Shown in pieces: positions 23,400-37,395 of a DNA stretch of 64,000 nt. The stretch is from Brachionus manjavacas (lineage: Eukaryota; Rotifera; Eurotatoria; Ploima; Brachionidae). Within the stretch, counting starts at the first letter, position 1. Each line of letters begins with the position of its first letter. Where the stretch lies: positions 1,612,001-1,676,000 of the forward strand of contig JAHQIY010000013.1 in assembly GCA_019054805.1 (NCBI GenBank), read 5' to 3'. Position numbers and translations under genes: made by a program. The notes under the pieces are model-generated. The model did not search any database. It was not told where the DNA came from and saw only the letters and a program-made list of their open reading frames with translations.

Positions 23400-26300
23400 A
23401 TTACTTAAGTCGGCAATTTAATATGAATTTTTCCCTAATGGAAACAAATAAAATCAATCTTTCAAAAATTATTTTAAATTAAACGATTAAAAAATAACTA
23501 ACAATTTTAATTTAATTAAAATGTTTATCAATCAAGTCCGTTTTCATTATTAAATCATTGAAAGTCTAATTATTATTGTTATTTCGTTATCAAATATTCC
23601 ATTATTCGATTTTGAAGGCAAATACGATTTTAAAATCATTTGATTTCAATTTTTTAATTTACGCAGAAAATTAAATGATTCAATGATTCAAATTTTGTAG
23701 AGAATGGTCTCATTCCATCATTTATTTAAATGGTATTTAATAAATATTTAAAAATTCAATTCAATTAAGTCATTTTCTTCTTTGTTTTTTTTCATATTTT
23801 CATCTTCTTAAGGAAAAAAAAGATTAACGAGACAAAAAAGTTTTTCAAAATAAATCAATCGAATGCCATTATTTTATTTTAACGAAAAAGGTTAAATTAT
23901 ATTATTTATTTTGGTTGAGTAAATTCAAACAGGCAAACTAGCTCAAACATATCACTTACTCAATTAAATAACCAAAAATTTTGGTTTATTTAATTATTAA
24001 CTTAGCAGCTTTAACTTTAAATAGCAATTAATATTAATTAGCAATTAAATTTACTTGATTTTCTTTTAAACTAATGTTAGTTATATTTTCAGGATTTACG
24101 TTAATTCATATTGATATGAAAACTGTCTAATATATAAAATTTTAAGAAATAATAGTTTAAATATAAAGAAGTCGTTAAGGAAATTTTCCTATTCTAACAT
24201 AGTAACCGTTTCAGACAATCAAATATAAAATCTATGTTTAATAAACAGAATTTTATTTAGATTTTTCATAATATTGATTATACTTGAGTAATTATAAATA
24301 AAAATATTTCTCTTTTTCTTCATGTGTTTAATTAAAATAATTGCATTTTAGTTAATGATCAAGCTGTTTTGTCATTGTTTAGAGTTTTTTTTTTTTTTTA
24401 AAAAGAATAAATATTGCTGAAAAAAAATGTTTATATATGTGATAAATGATATTTTAAAGGGAATTAAATAAATTCTTTAAATATTGGATTGTATTTGTTT
24501 CAATTGAAAGAGATTCATTTTAAAAATAGAAATCAAAAGTAAATTTTTGAAAATTTATATATATCTTTACGTACTAATCTTCTGAATTAATAAATATGTA
24601 TTTATAAATATTTAAAGTAATTTTAATAAAATTAATTTTATTTCCTATGTATGAAGAGTATTTTGGTAAATAACTAGATAAAAACTTTTGTTTAGAGTTA
24701 GATAGATCGAATATTTATTCTTACTTTACAAAAGATAATTTTATTAATACCAATATACTTATTAATAAGCTCACAATCAATACAAATCATTTGATTAAAT
24801 TTCTTAAAACATTAATTATTTGTTTTCTTCTTTCTTTTTACTACATAAATCAATATTCGTTTTAATCAATATATTAATGACATACTTGAATATAAATTAA
24901 TATTGTTATTTTTCCAAAATTTTTTCCTATATTACCGACACATTGCAACTATTTCGTTTGCATTCCCTTCACTAAAATTTTTCTTCAAAACACATACTAG
25001 TAAGTAACTAATGTCAAAATCGATTATGTTTACTAAACTTGTTTCATAAAGCATCGAGAAATATCAATTGTGAATAATTTAAGTTGGTTGTGATTAGATG
25101 ATTAAAACTTTAATAGAGCTGATTAATATTTGTCAAGTTAATAACTCGTCGAAAGATCTCCGTTTGTGTTAAATGCAAATAAACTGTTTAGCAATAAAAA
25201 ATTGTTTTTATTTCCTAAAGTGAATTGAAGAAAGTATGTGTTTTGAAGAAAAATTTTAGTGAAGGGAATGCAAACGAAAAAGTTGCAATGTGTCGTTAAA
25301 ATAGGAAAAAATCATTTGAAAATAACAATATTAATTTATATTCATGAATGTACTTAAAATCAAAAACGAAATTTTATTTATTTAGTAAAAGATAGAAGAA
25401 CACATTAAATTAAAGCATTAAGAAATAAACTTAAATGATTTGTATTGATTCTGATATATAAATTAAGAAAAATTTTTAAATAAAATTTGTATTATAAAAT
25501 TATCTTTGGTTAATTTAAAAAAAAATTCGATCAAATATTTTCTATCTAACTCTAAACAAAAGTTTTTATCTAGTTATTTACCAAAATACTCTTCAAATAT
25601 AGGAAAAAAACTTAATACATAAACTCTAAACTCTAAAAAGATAAACTCTAAAGAAGAGACAAAACAGCTTGATCATTTATTAAAATGCAATTATTTTAAT
25701 TAAACACATGAAACATTAAAAGTTAAATTTTTTCATTAGTTTTAAATTAAAATTAGTTATAATTCCAAGATTTACATTAATTCATTTTGATTCGATGACT
25801 GATTTTAAAATTGCTAGATTGTACATTGCCATGATAATTTATCAAATAAATAAGTCTTATAATAATTTTGAAGGACTAGTTAGTATTTATGAAAAATTAA
25901 ACTAGACATCTTGATTAATAATTTATTTAACGTCTGTAATGAAATAAAGATAATGGAACAACGGCTTAAGTCAGGGAAGAAAAATTATATGAGCTTTCAT
26001 AATTAAAATGACACTATCATGCAACATATTTACATTGAATAAATTGTTTAATTCAGAAACGGAAAGCCTTTTAAGCTGAAAAGTCAACTATTTATTTTTT
26101 AATATGATTTAAAAGGATTTTCATTTTTTAAGATCAATTTTTTAAGCATGCGTTATTAATATTCAAATGAACGTCTTTTTTAAAAAAACGAAACAAAGGC
26201 TTAAGTGAAGGAAGAAATTTCTAGAAGTATTAGAAATTATTTGAGAATGTTATTAATTTTTTTTTCAGTGAAAACATTGCATTATTCTTAAAGGTAAGTC

Positions 26301-27553
26301 TTTATTGGATGAATCCGTATCAAAGATCTCTAACTACAAATATATCAATATACTCACAACTTAAACAAATGTAAAAATCAAGGTAAATAAATTATCTAAA
26401 ATTTAAGTATAATCAATTTTACGTAAAATCTAAATAAAATTCTGTTTATTAAACGTAGAAAAACATTTGAAAAAATTCCTTACTTAAGTCGGCAATTTAA
26501 TATGAATTTTTCCCTAATGGAAACAAATAAAATCAATCTTTCCAAAATTATTTTATATTAAACGATTAAAAAATAACTAACAATTTTAATTTAATTAAAA
26601 TGTTTATCAATCAAGTCCGTTTTCATTATTAAATAACTGAAAGTCTAATTATTATTGTTATTTCGTTATCAAATATTCCATTATTCGATTTTGAAGGCAA
26701 ATACGATTTTAAAATCATTTGATTTCAATTTTTTTTAATTTACGCAGAAAATTAAATGATTCAATGATTCAAATTTTGTAGAGAATGGTCTCATTCCATC
26801 ATTTATTTAAATGGTATTTAATAAATATTTAAAAATTCAATTCAATTAAGTCATTTTCTTCTTTGTTTTTTTTCATATTTTCATCTTCTTAAGGAAAAAA
26901 AAGATTAACGAGACAAAAAGTTTTTCAAAATAAATCAATCGAATGCCATTATTTTATTTTAACGAAAAAGGTTAAATTATATTATTTATTTTGGTTGAGT
27001 AAATTCAAACAGGCAAACTAGCTCAAACATATCACTTACTCAATTAAATAACCAAAAATTTTGGTTTATTTAATTATTAACTTAGCAGCTTTAACTTTAA
27101 ATAGCAATTAATATTAATTAGCAATTAAATTTACTTGATTTTCTTTTAAACTAATGTTAGTTATATTTTCAGGATTTACGTTAATTCATATTGATATGAA
27201 AACTGTCTAATATATAAAATTTTAAGAAATAATAGTTTAAATATAAAGAAGTCGTTAAGGAAATTTTCCTATTCTAACTTAGTAACCGTTTCAGACAATC
27301 AAATATAAAATCTATGTTTAATAAAAAGAATTTTATTTAGATTTCATATAAAATTGATTAAACTTAAATTTTAGATAAAATATTAACTTGATTTTGCCAT
27401 GTGTTTAAGTGGTGATAATATAGATTTATTTGTGTTTAGAGATCTTTGTAACGGATTCATCCAATAAAGACTTACCTATAAGAATTATGCAATGTATTCA
27501 CTGAATAAAAATTTAATAACATTGTCAAATAATTTCAAAAACTTCTAAAATTT
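23400..27553 (-). repeat. Right arm of large inverted repeat IR2
   Basis: Reverse complement of 15690-19900. Shared private details, such as the TGAATTGAAGAAAGTATGTG string at 25222-25241 and the TTTAGAG cluster at 25614-25665, show the outer parts are recent copies. Within the arm, 23410-24070 and 26480-27160 are themselves close direct repeats. The P/Q/S modules at 24665-25200 are the same as those that start each array unit. No intact gene is seen. Confidence 0.82.
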
Positions 27554-28534
27554 TCTTCCCTCACTTAAGCCTATGTTACGTAGTTTTTTTAAAATAGACG
27601 TTCATTTGAATGTAAATAACGCATTCTTTAAAAATTGTTCATAAAAAGATGTAAATCCTTTTTATCAAATTTAAGGATAAATAATTGATAATAATTCATG
27701 ACAAGTTCCATCAGTTCAAGTTGAATGGTTAAATTTTTCTTGAACCAATCGGATTAGTAGATAGTAGTCTTTTATTAATCAGCGGAATCCCGTTTAGTCT
27801 ATTCTCCAATTCTTTATGGTAGTTGAGTTCAAAATCTTCCAAATTTGTGTACCATTGTTAATTGTTTTAAATATTAGATAAAATATTAAATTGATTCAGC
27901 CATGGGTTTAACGTGAAAGTAAAATGATTAATTGGTATTTTCATCCTTTGAAACTTTTTCTTCCCAGGAAGGCTTTCCGTTTCTGAATTAAACAATTTAT
28001 TCAATGTAAATTTATTGCATGATAATGTCATTTTAGATATGAAAGCTCATATAATTTTTCTTCCCTGACTAAAGCCGTTGTTCCATAATCTTTATTTCAT
28101 TACTGACGTTAAACAAAATATTAATCAAGATGTCTTGATAAATTATTCATAAATACTAACTAATCCTTTAAAATCATTATAAGACTTGTTTATTTGATAA
28201 TATTTCATGCCAATGTAAAATCTAGCAATTTTAAAATCAGTCATCGAATCAAAATGAATTAATGTAAATTTTGGAATTATAACTAATTTTAATTTAAAAC
28301 TAATGAAATAAATTTAACTTTTTATTAATATTAACTGCTATTTTAAGGTAGGGCTGCCGAAATTTTATTGATTAATAATTGAGAAAGTGAAGCAATTGAG
28401 CTTGTTTGTATAAAATTAATTCCAAAACCTTGTAATTTTAAATAAAAATATTTCTCTATTTCTTCATCTGTTTAATTAAAATAATTGCATTTTAGTTAAT
28501 GATCAAGCTGTTTTGTCTTTTATATCTTTTATAT
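27554..28534 (-). repeat. Module block between IR2 and the array
   Basis: Antisense copy of the order seen at 75-1250 (CGTTTAGTCTATTCTCC near 27790, GGAAGGCTTTCCGTTTCTG near 27968, GACTAAAGCCGTTGTTCC near 28068, AAGCTGTTTTGTC near 28505), and a direct relative of 58880-59640. A break at about 28520-28545 joins it to array-unit sequence. No gene is seen. Confidence 0.6.
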
Positions 28535-30060
28535 CTTTTTATTTATTTTTTTTTCAGTGAAAACATTGCATTATTCTTAAAAAGTCTTTATTGGATGAAT
28601 CCGTATCAAAGATCTCTAACTACAAATATATCAATATACTCACAACTTAAACAAATGTCAAAATCAAGGTAAATAAATTGTCTAAAATTTAAGTATAATC
28701 AATTTTACGTAAAATCTAGATAAAATTCTGTTTATTAAACGTAGAAAAACATTTGAAAAAATTCAAATAAACATTACTTAAGAATATCTAAAAATTGTCG
28801 GCAATTCACTATTTTTTTTGAATTTTTCCGAAATGGAAACAATAAAATCAATCCTTCCAAAATTATTTTATGTTAGACGATTAAAAAATAACTAATAATT
28901 TTAATTTAATCAAAAAGTTTATCAATTTAGTCCGTTTTCATTATTAAATAACTGAAAGTCTAATTATTATTGTTATTTCGTTATCAAATATTCCATTATT
29001 CGATTTTGAAGGCAAATACGATTTTAAAATCATTTGATTTCAATTTTTTTTAATTTACGCAGAAAATTAAATGATTCAATGATTCAAATTTTGTAGAGAA
29101 TGGTCTCATTCCATCATTTATTTAAATGGTATTTAATAAATATTTAAAAATTCAATTCAATTAAGTCATTTTCTTCTTTGTTTTTTTTCATATTTTCATC
29201 TTCTTAAGGAAAAAAAAGATTAACGAGACAAAAAAGTTTTTCAAAATAAATCAATCGAATGCCATTATTTTATTTTAACGAAAAAGGTTAAATTATATTA
29301 TTTATTTTGGTTGAGTAAATTCAAACAGGCAAACTAGCTCAAACATATCACTTACTCAATTAAATAACCAAAAATTTTGGTTTATTTAATTATTAAATTA
29401 GCAACTTTAACTTTAAATAGCAGTTAATATTAATTATCAGTTAAATTTACTTGATTTCCTTTAAACTAATGTAAGTTATATTTGCAGGATTTACATTAAT
29501 TCATATTGATATGAAAACTGTCTAATATATAAAATTTTAAGAAATAATAGTTTAAACATAAAGAAGTCGTTAAGGAAATTTTCCTATTCTAACTTAGTAA
29601 CCGTTTCAGACAATCAAATATAAAATCTATGTTTAATAAACAGAATTTTATTTAGATTTTTCATAATATTGATTATACTTGAGTAATTATAAATAAAAAT
29701 ATTTCTCTTTTTCTTCATGTGTTTAATTAAAATAATTGCATTTTAGTTAATGAATAATCTGTTTTGTCTCTTGTTTAGAGTTTACCTTTTTTTTTTAAGA
29801 AGAATAAATATTGACGAAATAAATGTTTATATATGTGATAAATGATATTTTAAAGGGAATTAAATAAATTCTTTAAATATTGGATTGTATTTGTTTCAAT
29901 TGAAAGAGATTCATTTTAAAAATAGAAATCAAAAGTAAATTTTTGAAAATTTATATATATCTTTACGTACTAATCTTCTGAATTAATACATATGTATTTA
30001 TAAATATTTAAAGTAATTTTAATAAAATTAATTTTATTTCCTATGTATGAAGAGTATTTT
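28535..30060 (+). repeat. Array, partial unit (last third)
   Basis: Corresponds to 35880-37395 of the full unit (28545 aligns with 35883, 30061 with 37396). It starts at the T-run-CAG block and ends just before the conserved unit start GGTAAATAACTAG. Some small differences (for example AAAAGTC in place of AAAGGTAAGTC near 28580) mark it as the array edge. Confidence 0.75.
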
Positions 30061-30804
30061 GGTAAATAACTAGATAAAAACTTTTGTTTAGAGTTAGATA
30101 GATCGAATATTTATTCTTACTTAACAAAAGATAATTTTATTAATACCAATATACTTATTAATAAGCTCACAATCAATACAAATCATTTGATTAAATTTCT
30201 TAAAACATTAATTATTTGTTTTCTTCTTTCTTTTTACTAAATAAATCAATATTCGTTTTAATCAATATATTAATGACATACTTGAATATAAATTAATATT
30301 GTTATTTTCACAAAATTTTTTCCTATATTACCGACACATTGCAACTATTTCGTTTGCATTCCCTTCACTAAAATTTTTCTTCAAAACACATACTAGTAAG
30401 TAACTAATGTCAAAATCGATTATGTTTTCTAAACTTGTTTCATAAAGCATCGAGAAATATCAATTGTGAATAATTTAAGTTGGTTGTGATTAGATGATTA
30501 AAACTTTAATAGAGCTGATTAATATTTGTCAAGTTAATAACTCGTCGAAAGATCTCCGTTTGTGTTAAATACAAATAAACTGTTTAGCAATAAAAAATTG
30601 TTTTTATTTCCTAAAGTGAAATCTATAAAATATTAGAAAAATAGTAAGAAAAATGCATTTATCCTCCGAAAAATTTTTTTAATTTTTTTTAATCAAGGAA
30701 AATAACTGTAGATCTTTTTCATTTCATTAATAGGGATTTGGGTAAATGAAAGATTTTTTAATAGACTGATGTATTTGCAAAAGTATGATGAAAGATTTTA
30801 GCTT

Positions 30805-30820
30805 CAGAGACGTTTGTCTG
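30805..30820 (+). repeat. CAGAGACGTTTGTCTG motif, first in unit A
   Basis: A 16-base motif with an internal AGAC/GTCT inverted repeat (antisense form CAGACAAACGTCTCTG). It recurs three times per unit, here sense at 30805-30820 and antisense at 31373-31388 (last base A) and 32090-32105. Similarity continues 80-90 bases inward for both antisense copies and outward for the third. It resembles the ends of a MITE, but no target duplication is visible. Confidence 0.5.
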
Positions 30821-31149
30821 TCAAAAGTAAGCTAAAATAGTGCAATTCCAATTAGAAAGTGTGCTTCTTATTGGTTTTTATTAGTTTTTTTAATTATTCG
30901 ATAGACAAGGCAAGTAAGATTTTAAAATCATTCGATTTGAATTTTATTTAATATACGCAGAAAATTAAATGATTCGATGATTTAAATCACTCAAAGAATG
31001 CATCATTATTCATTAATTTACATATATGGTATTTATTAAATATTTTGAAAATTGCTTTATTTTAAGTCATTTTCTTCTCTGTTTTTTTCATTTCTTCATC
31101 TTACTATGGAAAAAAAAGATTAACTATCAAAATCATTTTATTTTAAGCC

Positions 31150-31326
31150 ATGAAATTTTTTTTACCACTAAGTCTTCCCATTCTCCTACTAATTTCGATG
31201 ATGTTGCTCATTGATGAATATATATTCAAATCATCGCCTCTTCTAGATTCTTTCCTGATTTACTTAACGCTTTTAACTGTTTCGATTAAACCATGTTTTT
31301 TGACCTCACATTGTGAAACCAATTAG
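31150..31326 (+). other. Candidate small ORF, 58 codons, array unit A
   Basis: ATG to TAG, 58 residues. Residues 1-20 are hydrophobic after a lysine (MKFFLPLSLPILLL...), a signal-peptide-like or membrane segment. Residues 21-35 are I-D-E-Y-I-F-K-S-S-P-L-L-D-S-F; a second hydrophobic stretch runs to about residue 45; the C-terminus has two cysteines (P-C-F-L-T-S-H-C-E-T-N). The eight-T run after ATGAAA is kept at eight in all six array units and at 61030-61209, although nearby homopolymers vary. No family is recognised and no promoter or polyadenylation evidence can be judged here. Comparison with the diverged copies shows mostly replacement changes, so selection for a protein is not supported. 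Confidence 0.25.
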
Positions 31327-31860
31327 GAGCAGATTTTCTAGTTGGAAATGCAATATTTAATGTTCTTTAAGACAGACAAACGTCTCTAAAACATTTTTAT
31401 TTAAGACAACAATAAATTAGCAAAAAATTTTGTTTTTTTTAATTATTATACAATAAAATTTTGGCAGCTTTATCTTTAAACAGCAGTTAATGTTAATAAT
31501 AAATTTATATTTTTTTCATTACTTTTAAACTAATATTTGTTAAAATTCCAAAATTTACATTAATTCATGCTGATTTTATAAATTGCCAGTTTTCACATAA
31601 GCACGAAATATTATCAAAAAAAATATGTCATATAATGATTGTAAGAGATGGTTTTATTGAACAATTAATCTAGAAAGCAACATCAAAATTTTATTTTACT
31701 TCTGTGATAAAATAATAATTACGTAAGAACGGCTTAATTGAGAAAGTAATTTTAATAGTCTTTTAATATGACACCTTTATGCATAATTTTTACATTGAAT
31801 GAATAATAATTACTGATTATTAATACTCTTGACTAGGATATTAATTCTGGAGTTTTGGTA

Positions 31861-31889
31861 ATAGTGTCGACAATACTGTAGCACACTAT
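31861..31889. repeat. Short inverted repeat landmark (ATAGTGT...ACACTAT)
   Basis: Seven-base perfect stem (ATAGTGT with ACACTAT) around a 15-base centre that includes GTCGAC. It is found once per unit: 34466-34494, 39146-39174, 43551-43579, 48230-48258, 52915-52943, and antisense at 60471-60499. It is absent from the older related modules (for example 22245 and 56080), which diverge right at this point. It is a useful tag for the array lineage; the role is unknown. Confidence 0.6.
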
Positions 31890-32715
31890 GAAAGAAAAAA
31901 ATGTCAAAGATTAATCGTTAGACATCAACACAGAAATCAATAAATTCATAAATAATAAATATTAAATAATGTTCAAATCAAATGATTTTAAAATCTTACT
32001 TGCCTTCTCTATCGAATAATAATAAAAAACTAAGAAAAACCATAAGAAGCACACTTTTTAGTTGGAAATGCATCATTTAAGCTTCCTTACAGACAAACGT
32101 CTCTGAAGCTAAAATCTTTCATCATACTTTTGTAAATACATCAGTCTATTAAAAAATCTTTCATTTACCCAAATCCCTATTAATGAAATAATTTCTCATT
32201 GCTTAATAAAACAAGTTATTAAATATAATCGATTTAGTCATTAGTTCCTTAGTAGTATGTGTTTTGAAGAAAAATTTTAGTGAAGGAAATGCAAACGAAA
32301 TAGTTGCAATGTGTCGTTAAAATAGGAAAAAATCATGTGAAAAAACCAAATTAATTTATATTCATGAATGTACTTAAAATCAAAAACGAAATTTTATTTA
32401 TTTAGTAAAAAGATAGAAGAACACATTAAATTAATGCATTAAGAAATAAACTCAAATGATTTGTATTGATTCTGATATATAATTAAGTAATATTTTTAAA
32501 TAAAATTTGTATTATAAAATTATCTTTGGTTAATTAAAAAAAAAATTCGATCAAATATTTTCTATCTAACTCTAAACTAAAGTTTTTATCTAGTTATTTA
32601 CCAAAATACTCTTCAAATATAGGAAAAAAACTTAATACATAAACTCTAAACTATAAAAAGATAAACTCTAAACAAGAGACAAAACAGCTTGATCATTTAT
32701 TAAAATGCAATTATT

Positions 32716-35700
32716 TGGTAAATAACTAGATAAAAACTTTTGTTTAGAGTTAGATAGATCGAATATTTATTCTTACTTAACAAAAGATAATTTTATTAAT
32801 ACTAATATACTTATTAATAAGCTCACAATCAATATAAATCATTTGATCAAATTTCTTAAAACATTAATTATTTGTTTTCTTCTTTCTTTTTACTAAATAA
32901 ATCAATATTTGTTTTAATCGATATATTAATGATATACTTGAATATAAATTAATATTGTTATATTCACAAAATTTTTTCCTATATTACCGACACATTGCAA
33001 CTATTTCGTTTGCATTCCCTTCACTAAAATTTTTCTTCAAAACACATACTAGTAAGTAACTAATGTCAAAATCGATTATGTTTTCTAAACTTGTTTCATA
33101 AAGCATCGAGAAATATCAATTGTGAATAATTTAAGTTGGTTGTGATTAGATGATTAAAACTTTAATAGAGCTGATTAATATTTGTCAAGTTAATAACTCG
33201 TCGAAAGATTATTTCCTAAAGTGAAATCTATAAAATATTAGAAAAATAGTAAGAAAAATGCATTTATCCTCCGAAAAATTTTTTTAATTTTTTTTTTAAT
33301 CAAGGAAAATAACTGTAGATCTTTTTTATTTCATTAATAGGGATTTGGGTAAATGAAAGATTTTTTAATAGACTGATGTATTTGCAAAAGTATGATGAAA
33401 GATTTTAGCTTCAGAGACGTTTGTCTGTCAAAAGTAAGCTAAAATAGTGCAATTCCAATTAGAAAGTGTGCTTCTTATTGGTTTTTATTAGTTTTTTTTA
33501 ATTATTCGATAGACAAGGCAAGTAAGATTTTAAAATCATTCGATTTGAATTTTATTTAATATACGCAGAAAATTAAATGATTCGATGATTTAAATCACTC
33601 AAAGAATGCATCATTATTCATTAATTTACATAGATGGTATTTATTAAATATTTTGAAAATTGCCTTATTTTAAGTCATTTTCTTCTCTGTTTTTTTCATT
33701 TCTTCATCTTTCTATGGAAAAAAGATTAACTATCAAAATCATTTTATTTTAAGCCATGAAATTTTTTTTACCACTAAGTCTTCCCATTCTCCTACTAATT
33801 TCGATGATGTTGCTCATTGATGAATATATATTCAAATCATCGCCTCTTCTAGATTCTTTCCTGATTTACTTAACGCTTTTAACTGTTTCGATTAAACCAT
33901 GTTTTTTGACCTCACATTGTGAAACCAATTAGGAGCAGATTTTCTAGTTGGAAATGCAATATTTAATGTTCTTTAAGACAGACAAACGTCTCTAAAACAT
34001 TTTTATTTAAGACAACAATAAATTAGCAAAAAATTTTGTTTTTTTTAATTATTATACAATAAAATTTTGGCAGCTTTATCTTTAAACAGCAGTTAATGTT
34101 AATAATAAATTTATATTTTTTTCATTACTTTTAAACTAATATTTGTTAAAATTCCAAAATTTACATTAATTCATGCTGATTTTATAAATTGCCAGTTTTC
34201 ACATAAGCACGAAATATTATCAAAAAAATATGTCATATAATGATTGTAAGAGATGGTTTTATTGAACAATTAATCTAGAAAGCAACATCAAAATTTTATT
34301 TTACTTCTGTGATAAAATAATAATTACGTAAGAACGGCTTAATTGAGAAAGTAATTTTAATAGTCTTTTAATATGACACCTTTATGCATAATTTTTACAT
34401 TGAATGAATAATAATTACTGATTATTAATACTCTTGACTAGGATATTAATTCTGGAGTTTTGGTAATAGTGTCGACAATACTGTAGCACACTATGAAAGA
34501 AAAAAATGTCAAAGATTAATCGTTAGACATCAACACAGAAATCAATAAATTCATAAATAATAAATATTAAATAATGTTCAAATCAAATGATTTTAAAATC
34601 TTACTTGCCTTCTCTATCGAATAATAATAAAAAACTAAGAAAAACCATAAGAAGCACACTTTTTAGTTGGAAATGCATCATTTAAGCTTCCTTACAGACA
34701 AACGTCTCTGAAGCTAAAATCTTTCATCATACTTTTGTAAATACATCAGTCTATTAAAAAATCTTTCATTTACCCAAATCCCTATTAATGAAATAATTTC
34801 TCAATGCTTAATAAAACAAGTTATTAAATATAATCGATTTAGTCATTAGTTCCTTAGTAGTATGTGTTTTGAAGAAAAATTTTAGTGAAGGAAATGCAAA
34901 CGAAATAGTTGCAATGTGTCGTTAAAATAGGAAAAAATCATGTGAAAAAACCAAATTAATTTATATTCATGAATGTACTTAAAATCAAAAACGAAATTTT
35001 ATTTATTTAGTAAAAAGATAGAAGAACACATTAAATTAATGCATTAAGAAATAAACTCAAATGATTTGTATTGATTCTGATATATAATTAAGTAATATTT
35101 TTAAATAAAATTTGTATTATAAAATTATCTTTGGTTAATTAAAAAAAAAATTCGATCAAATATTTTCTATCTAACTCTAAACTAAAGTTTTTATCTAGTT
35201 ATTTACCAAAATACTCTTCAAATATAGGAAAAAAACTTAATACATAAACTCTAAACTATAAAAAGATAAACTCTAAACAAGAGACAAAACAGCTTGATCA
35301 TTTATTAAAATGCAATTATTTTAATTAAACACATGAAACATTAAAAGTTAAATTTTTTCATTAGTTTTAAATTAAAATTAGTTATAATTCCAATTTTTAC
35401 ATTAATTCATTTTGATTCGATGACTGATTTTAAAATTGCTAGATTTTACATTGCCATGATAATTTATCAAATAAATAAGTCTTATAATAATTTTGAAGGA
35501 CTAGTTAGTATTTATGAAAAATTTAACTAGACATCTTGATTAATATTTTATTTAACGTCTGTAATGAAATAAAGATTATGGAACAACGGCTTTAGTCAGG
35601 GAAGAAAAATTATATGAGCTTTCATAATTAAAATGACACTATCATGCAATATATTTACATTGAATAAATTGTTTGATTCAGAAACGGAAAGCCTTTTAAG

Positions 35701-37395
35701 CTGAAAAGTCAACTATTTATTTTTTAATATGATTTAAAAGGATTTTCATTTTTTAATGAACAATTTTTTAAGAATGCGTTATTAATATTCAAATGAACGT
35801 CTTTTTTAAAAAACGAAACAAAGGCTTAAGTGAAGGAAGAAATTTCTAGAAGTATTAGAAATTATTTGAGAATGTTATTAATTTTTTTTTCAGTGAAAAC
35901 ATTGCATTATTCTTAAAGGTAAGTCTTTATTGGATGAATCCGTATCAAAGATCTCTAACTACAAATATATCAATATACTCACAACTTAAACAAATGTCAA
36001 AATCAAGGTAAATAAATTGTCTAAAATTTAAGTATAATCAATTTTACGTAAAATCTAGATAAAATTCTGTTTATTAAACGTAGAAAAACATTTGAAAAAT
36101 TCAAATAAACATTACTTAAGAATATCTAAAAATTGTCGGCAATTCACTATTTTTTTTGAATTTTTCCCAAATGGAAACAATAAAATCAATCCTTCCAAAA
36201 TTATTTTATATTAGACGATTAAAAAATAACTAATAATTTTAACTTAATCAAAAAGTTTATCAATTAAGTCCGTTTTCATTATTAAATAACTGAAAGTATA
36301 ATTATTATTGTTATTTCGTTATCAAATATTCCATTATTCGATTTTGAAGGCAAAAACGATTTTAAAATCATTTGATTACAATTTAATTTAATTTAGGCAG
36401 AAAATTAAATGATTCAATGATTCAAATTTTATAAAGAATGGTTTTATTCAATCATTAATTTAAATGGTATTTATTAAATATTAAAAAATTCAATTCAATT
36501 AAGTCATTTTCTTCTTTTTTTTTTCATATTTTCATCTTTATAAGGAAAAAAAAGATTAACAAGACAAAAAAGTTTTTCAAAATAAATCAATCGAATGCCA
36601 TTATTTTATTTTAACGCAAAAAGGTTAAATTTTATTTTATATTTTGGTTGAGTAAATTCAAGCAGGCAAACTAGCCCAAACATATCACTGACTCAATTAA
36701 TTATCGAAAAATTTGGTTTATTTAATTATTAAATTAGCAACTTTAACTTTAAATAGCAGTTAATATTAATTATCAATTAAATTTACTTGATTTCCTTTAA
36801 ACTAATGTAAGTTATATTTGCAGGATTTACATTAATTCATATTGATATGAAAACTGTCTAATATATAAAATTTTAAGAAATAATAGTTTAAACATAAAGA
36901 AGTCGTTAAGGAAATTTTCCTATTCTAACTTAGTAACCGTTTCAGACGATCAAATATTAAATCTATGTTTAATAAACAGAATTTTATTTAGATTTTACAT
37001 AATATTGATTATACTTGAGTAATTATAAATAAAATTATTTCTCTTTTTCTTCATGTGTTTAATTAAAATAATTGCATTTTAGTTAATGATCAAGCTGTTT
37101 TGTCATTGTTTAGAGTTTATTTTTTTTTTTAAAAAGAATAAATATTGCTGAAAAAAAATGTTTATATATGTGATAAATGATATTTTAAAGGGAATTAAAT
37201 AAATTCTTTAAATATTGGATTGTATTTGTTTCAATTGAAAGAGATTCATTTTAAAAATAGAAATCAAAAAGTAAATTTTTGAAAATTTATATATATCTTT
37301 ACGTACTAATCTTCTGAATTAATACATATGTATTTATAAATATTTAAAGTAATTTTAATAAAATTAATTTTATTTCCTATGTATGAAGAGTATTT
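32716..37395 (+). repeat. Array unit B (4680 bp, full)
   Basis: Reference unit. Order: GGTAAATAACTAG start; TTCGTTTGCATTCCC block (33006-33030); GACGAGTTATT block antisense of 18110 (33116-33210); CAGAGACG motif (about 33415); small-ORF module; antisense motif (about 33980); hairpin landmark; antisense motif (about 34695); antisense forms of the first blocks (34860-35260); AACAGCTTGATCA block (35288); ACGGCTTTAGTCAGGG block (35586); T-run-CAG/GTAAGT block (35880-35925); arm-type module antisense (36080-36480); and a closing block to 37395. The first half is therefore an internal inverted repeat. Very similar to C-F by eye. Confidence 0.88.
33756..33932 (+). other. Candidate small ORF, array unit B
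   Basis: Same 58-codon frame, ATG to TAG, as at 31150-31326, with an intact eight-T run. Unproven as a gene. Confidence 0.22.

Larger units (their letters stand above)
30061..32715 (+). repeat. Array unit A (2655 bp, right-truncated)
   Basis: Begins at GGTAAATAACTAG. It keeps a segment of about 51 bases (30549-30600, TTTGTGTTAAATACAAATAA region) that units B, C, E and F lack. At 32715 the unit breaks off in the AAAATGCAATTATT block and jumps to the next unit start, sharing only TTT at the join. The missing part is the arm-type module and its neighbours, about 2.1 kb. Confidence 0.85.

Noticed and set aside
31026..31214. 62-codon frame repeated at 42717-42905
   Set aside because: Open in units A and D only; homopolymer changes break it in other units, and it overlaps the small-ORF module in another frame. 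No family motif.
30805..31388. A complete MITE bounded by opposed CAGAGACG motifs
   Set aside because: Long inverted similarity is present but no target duplication is visible, and similarity to the third motif copy runs outward past the supposed end, so the boundary is not established.
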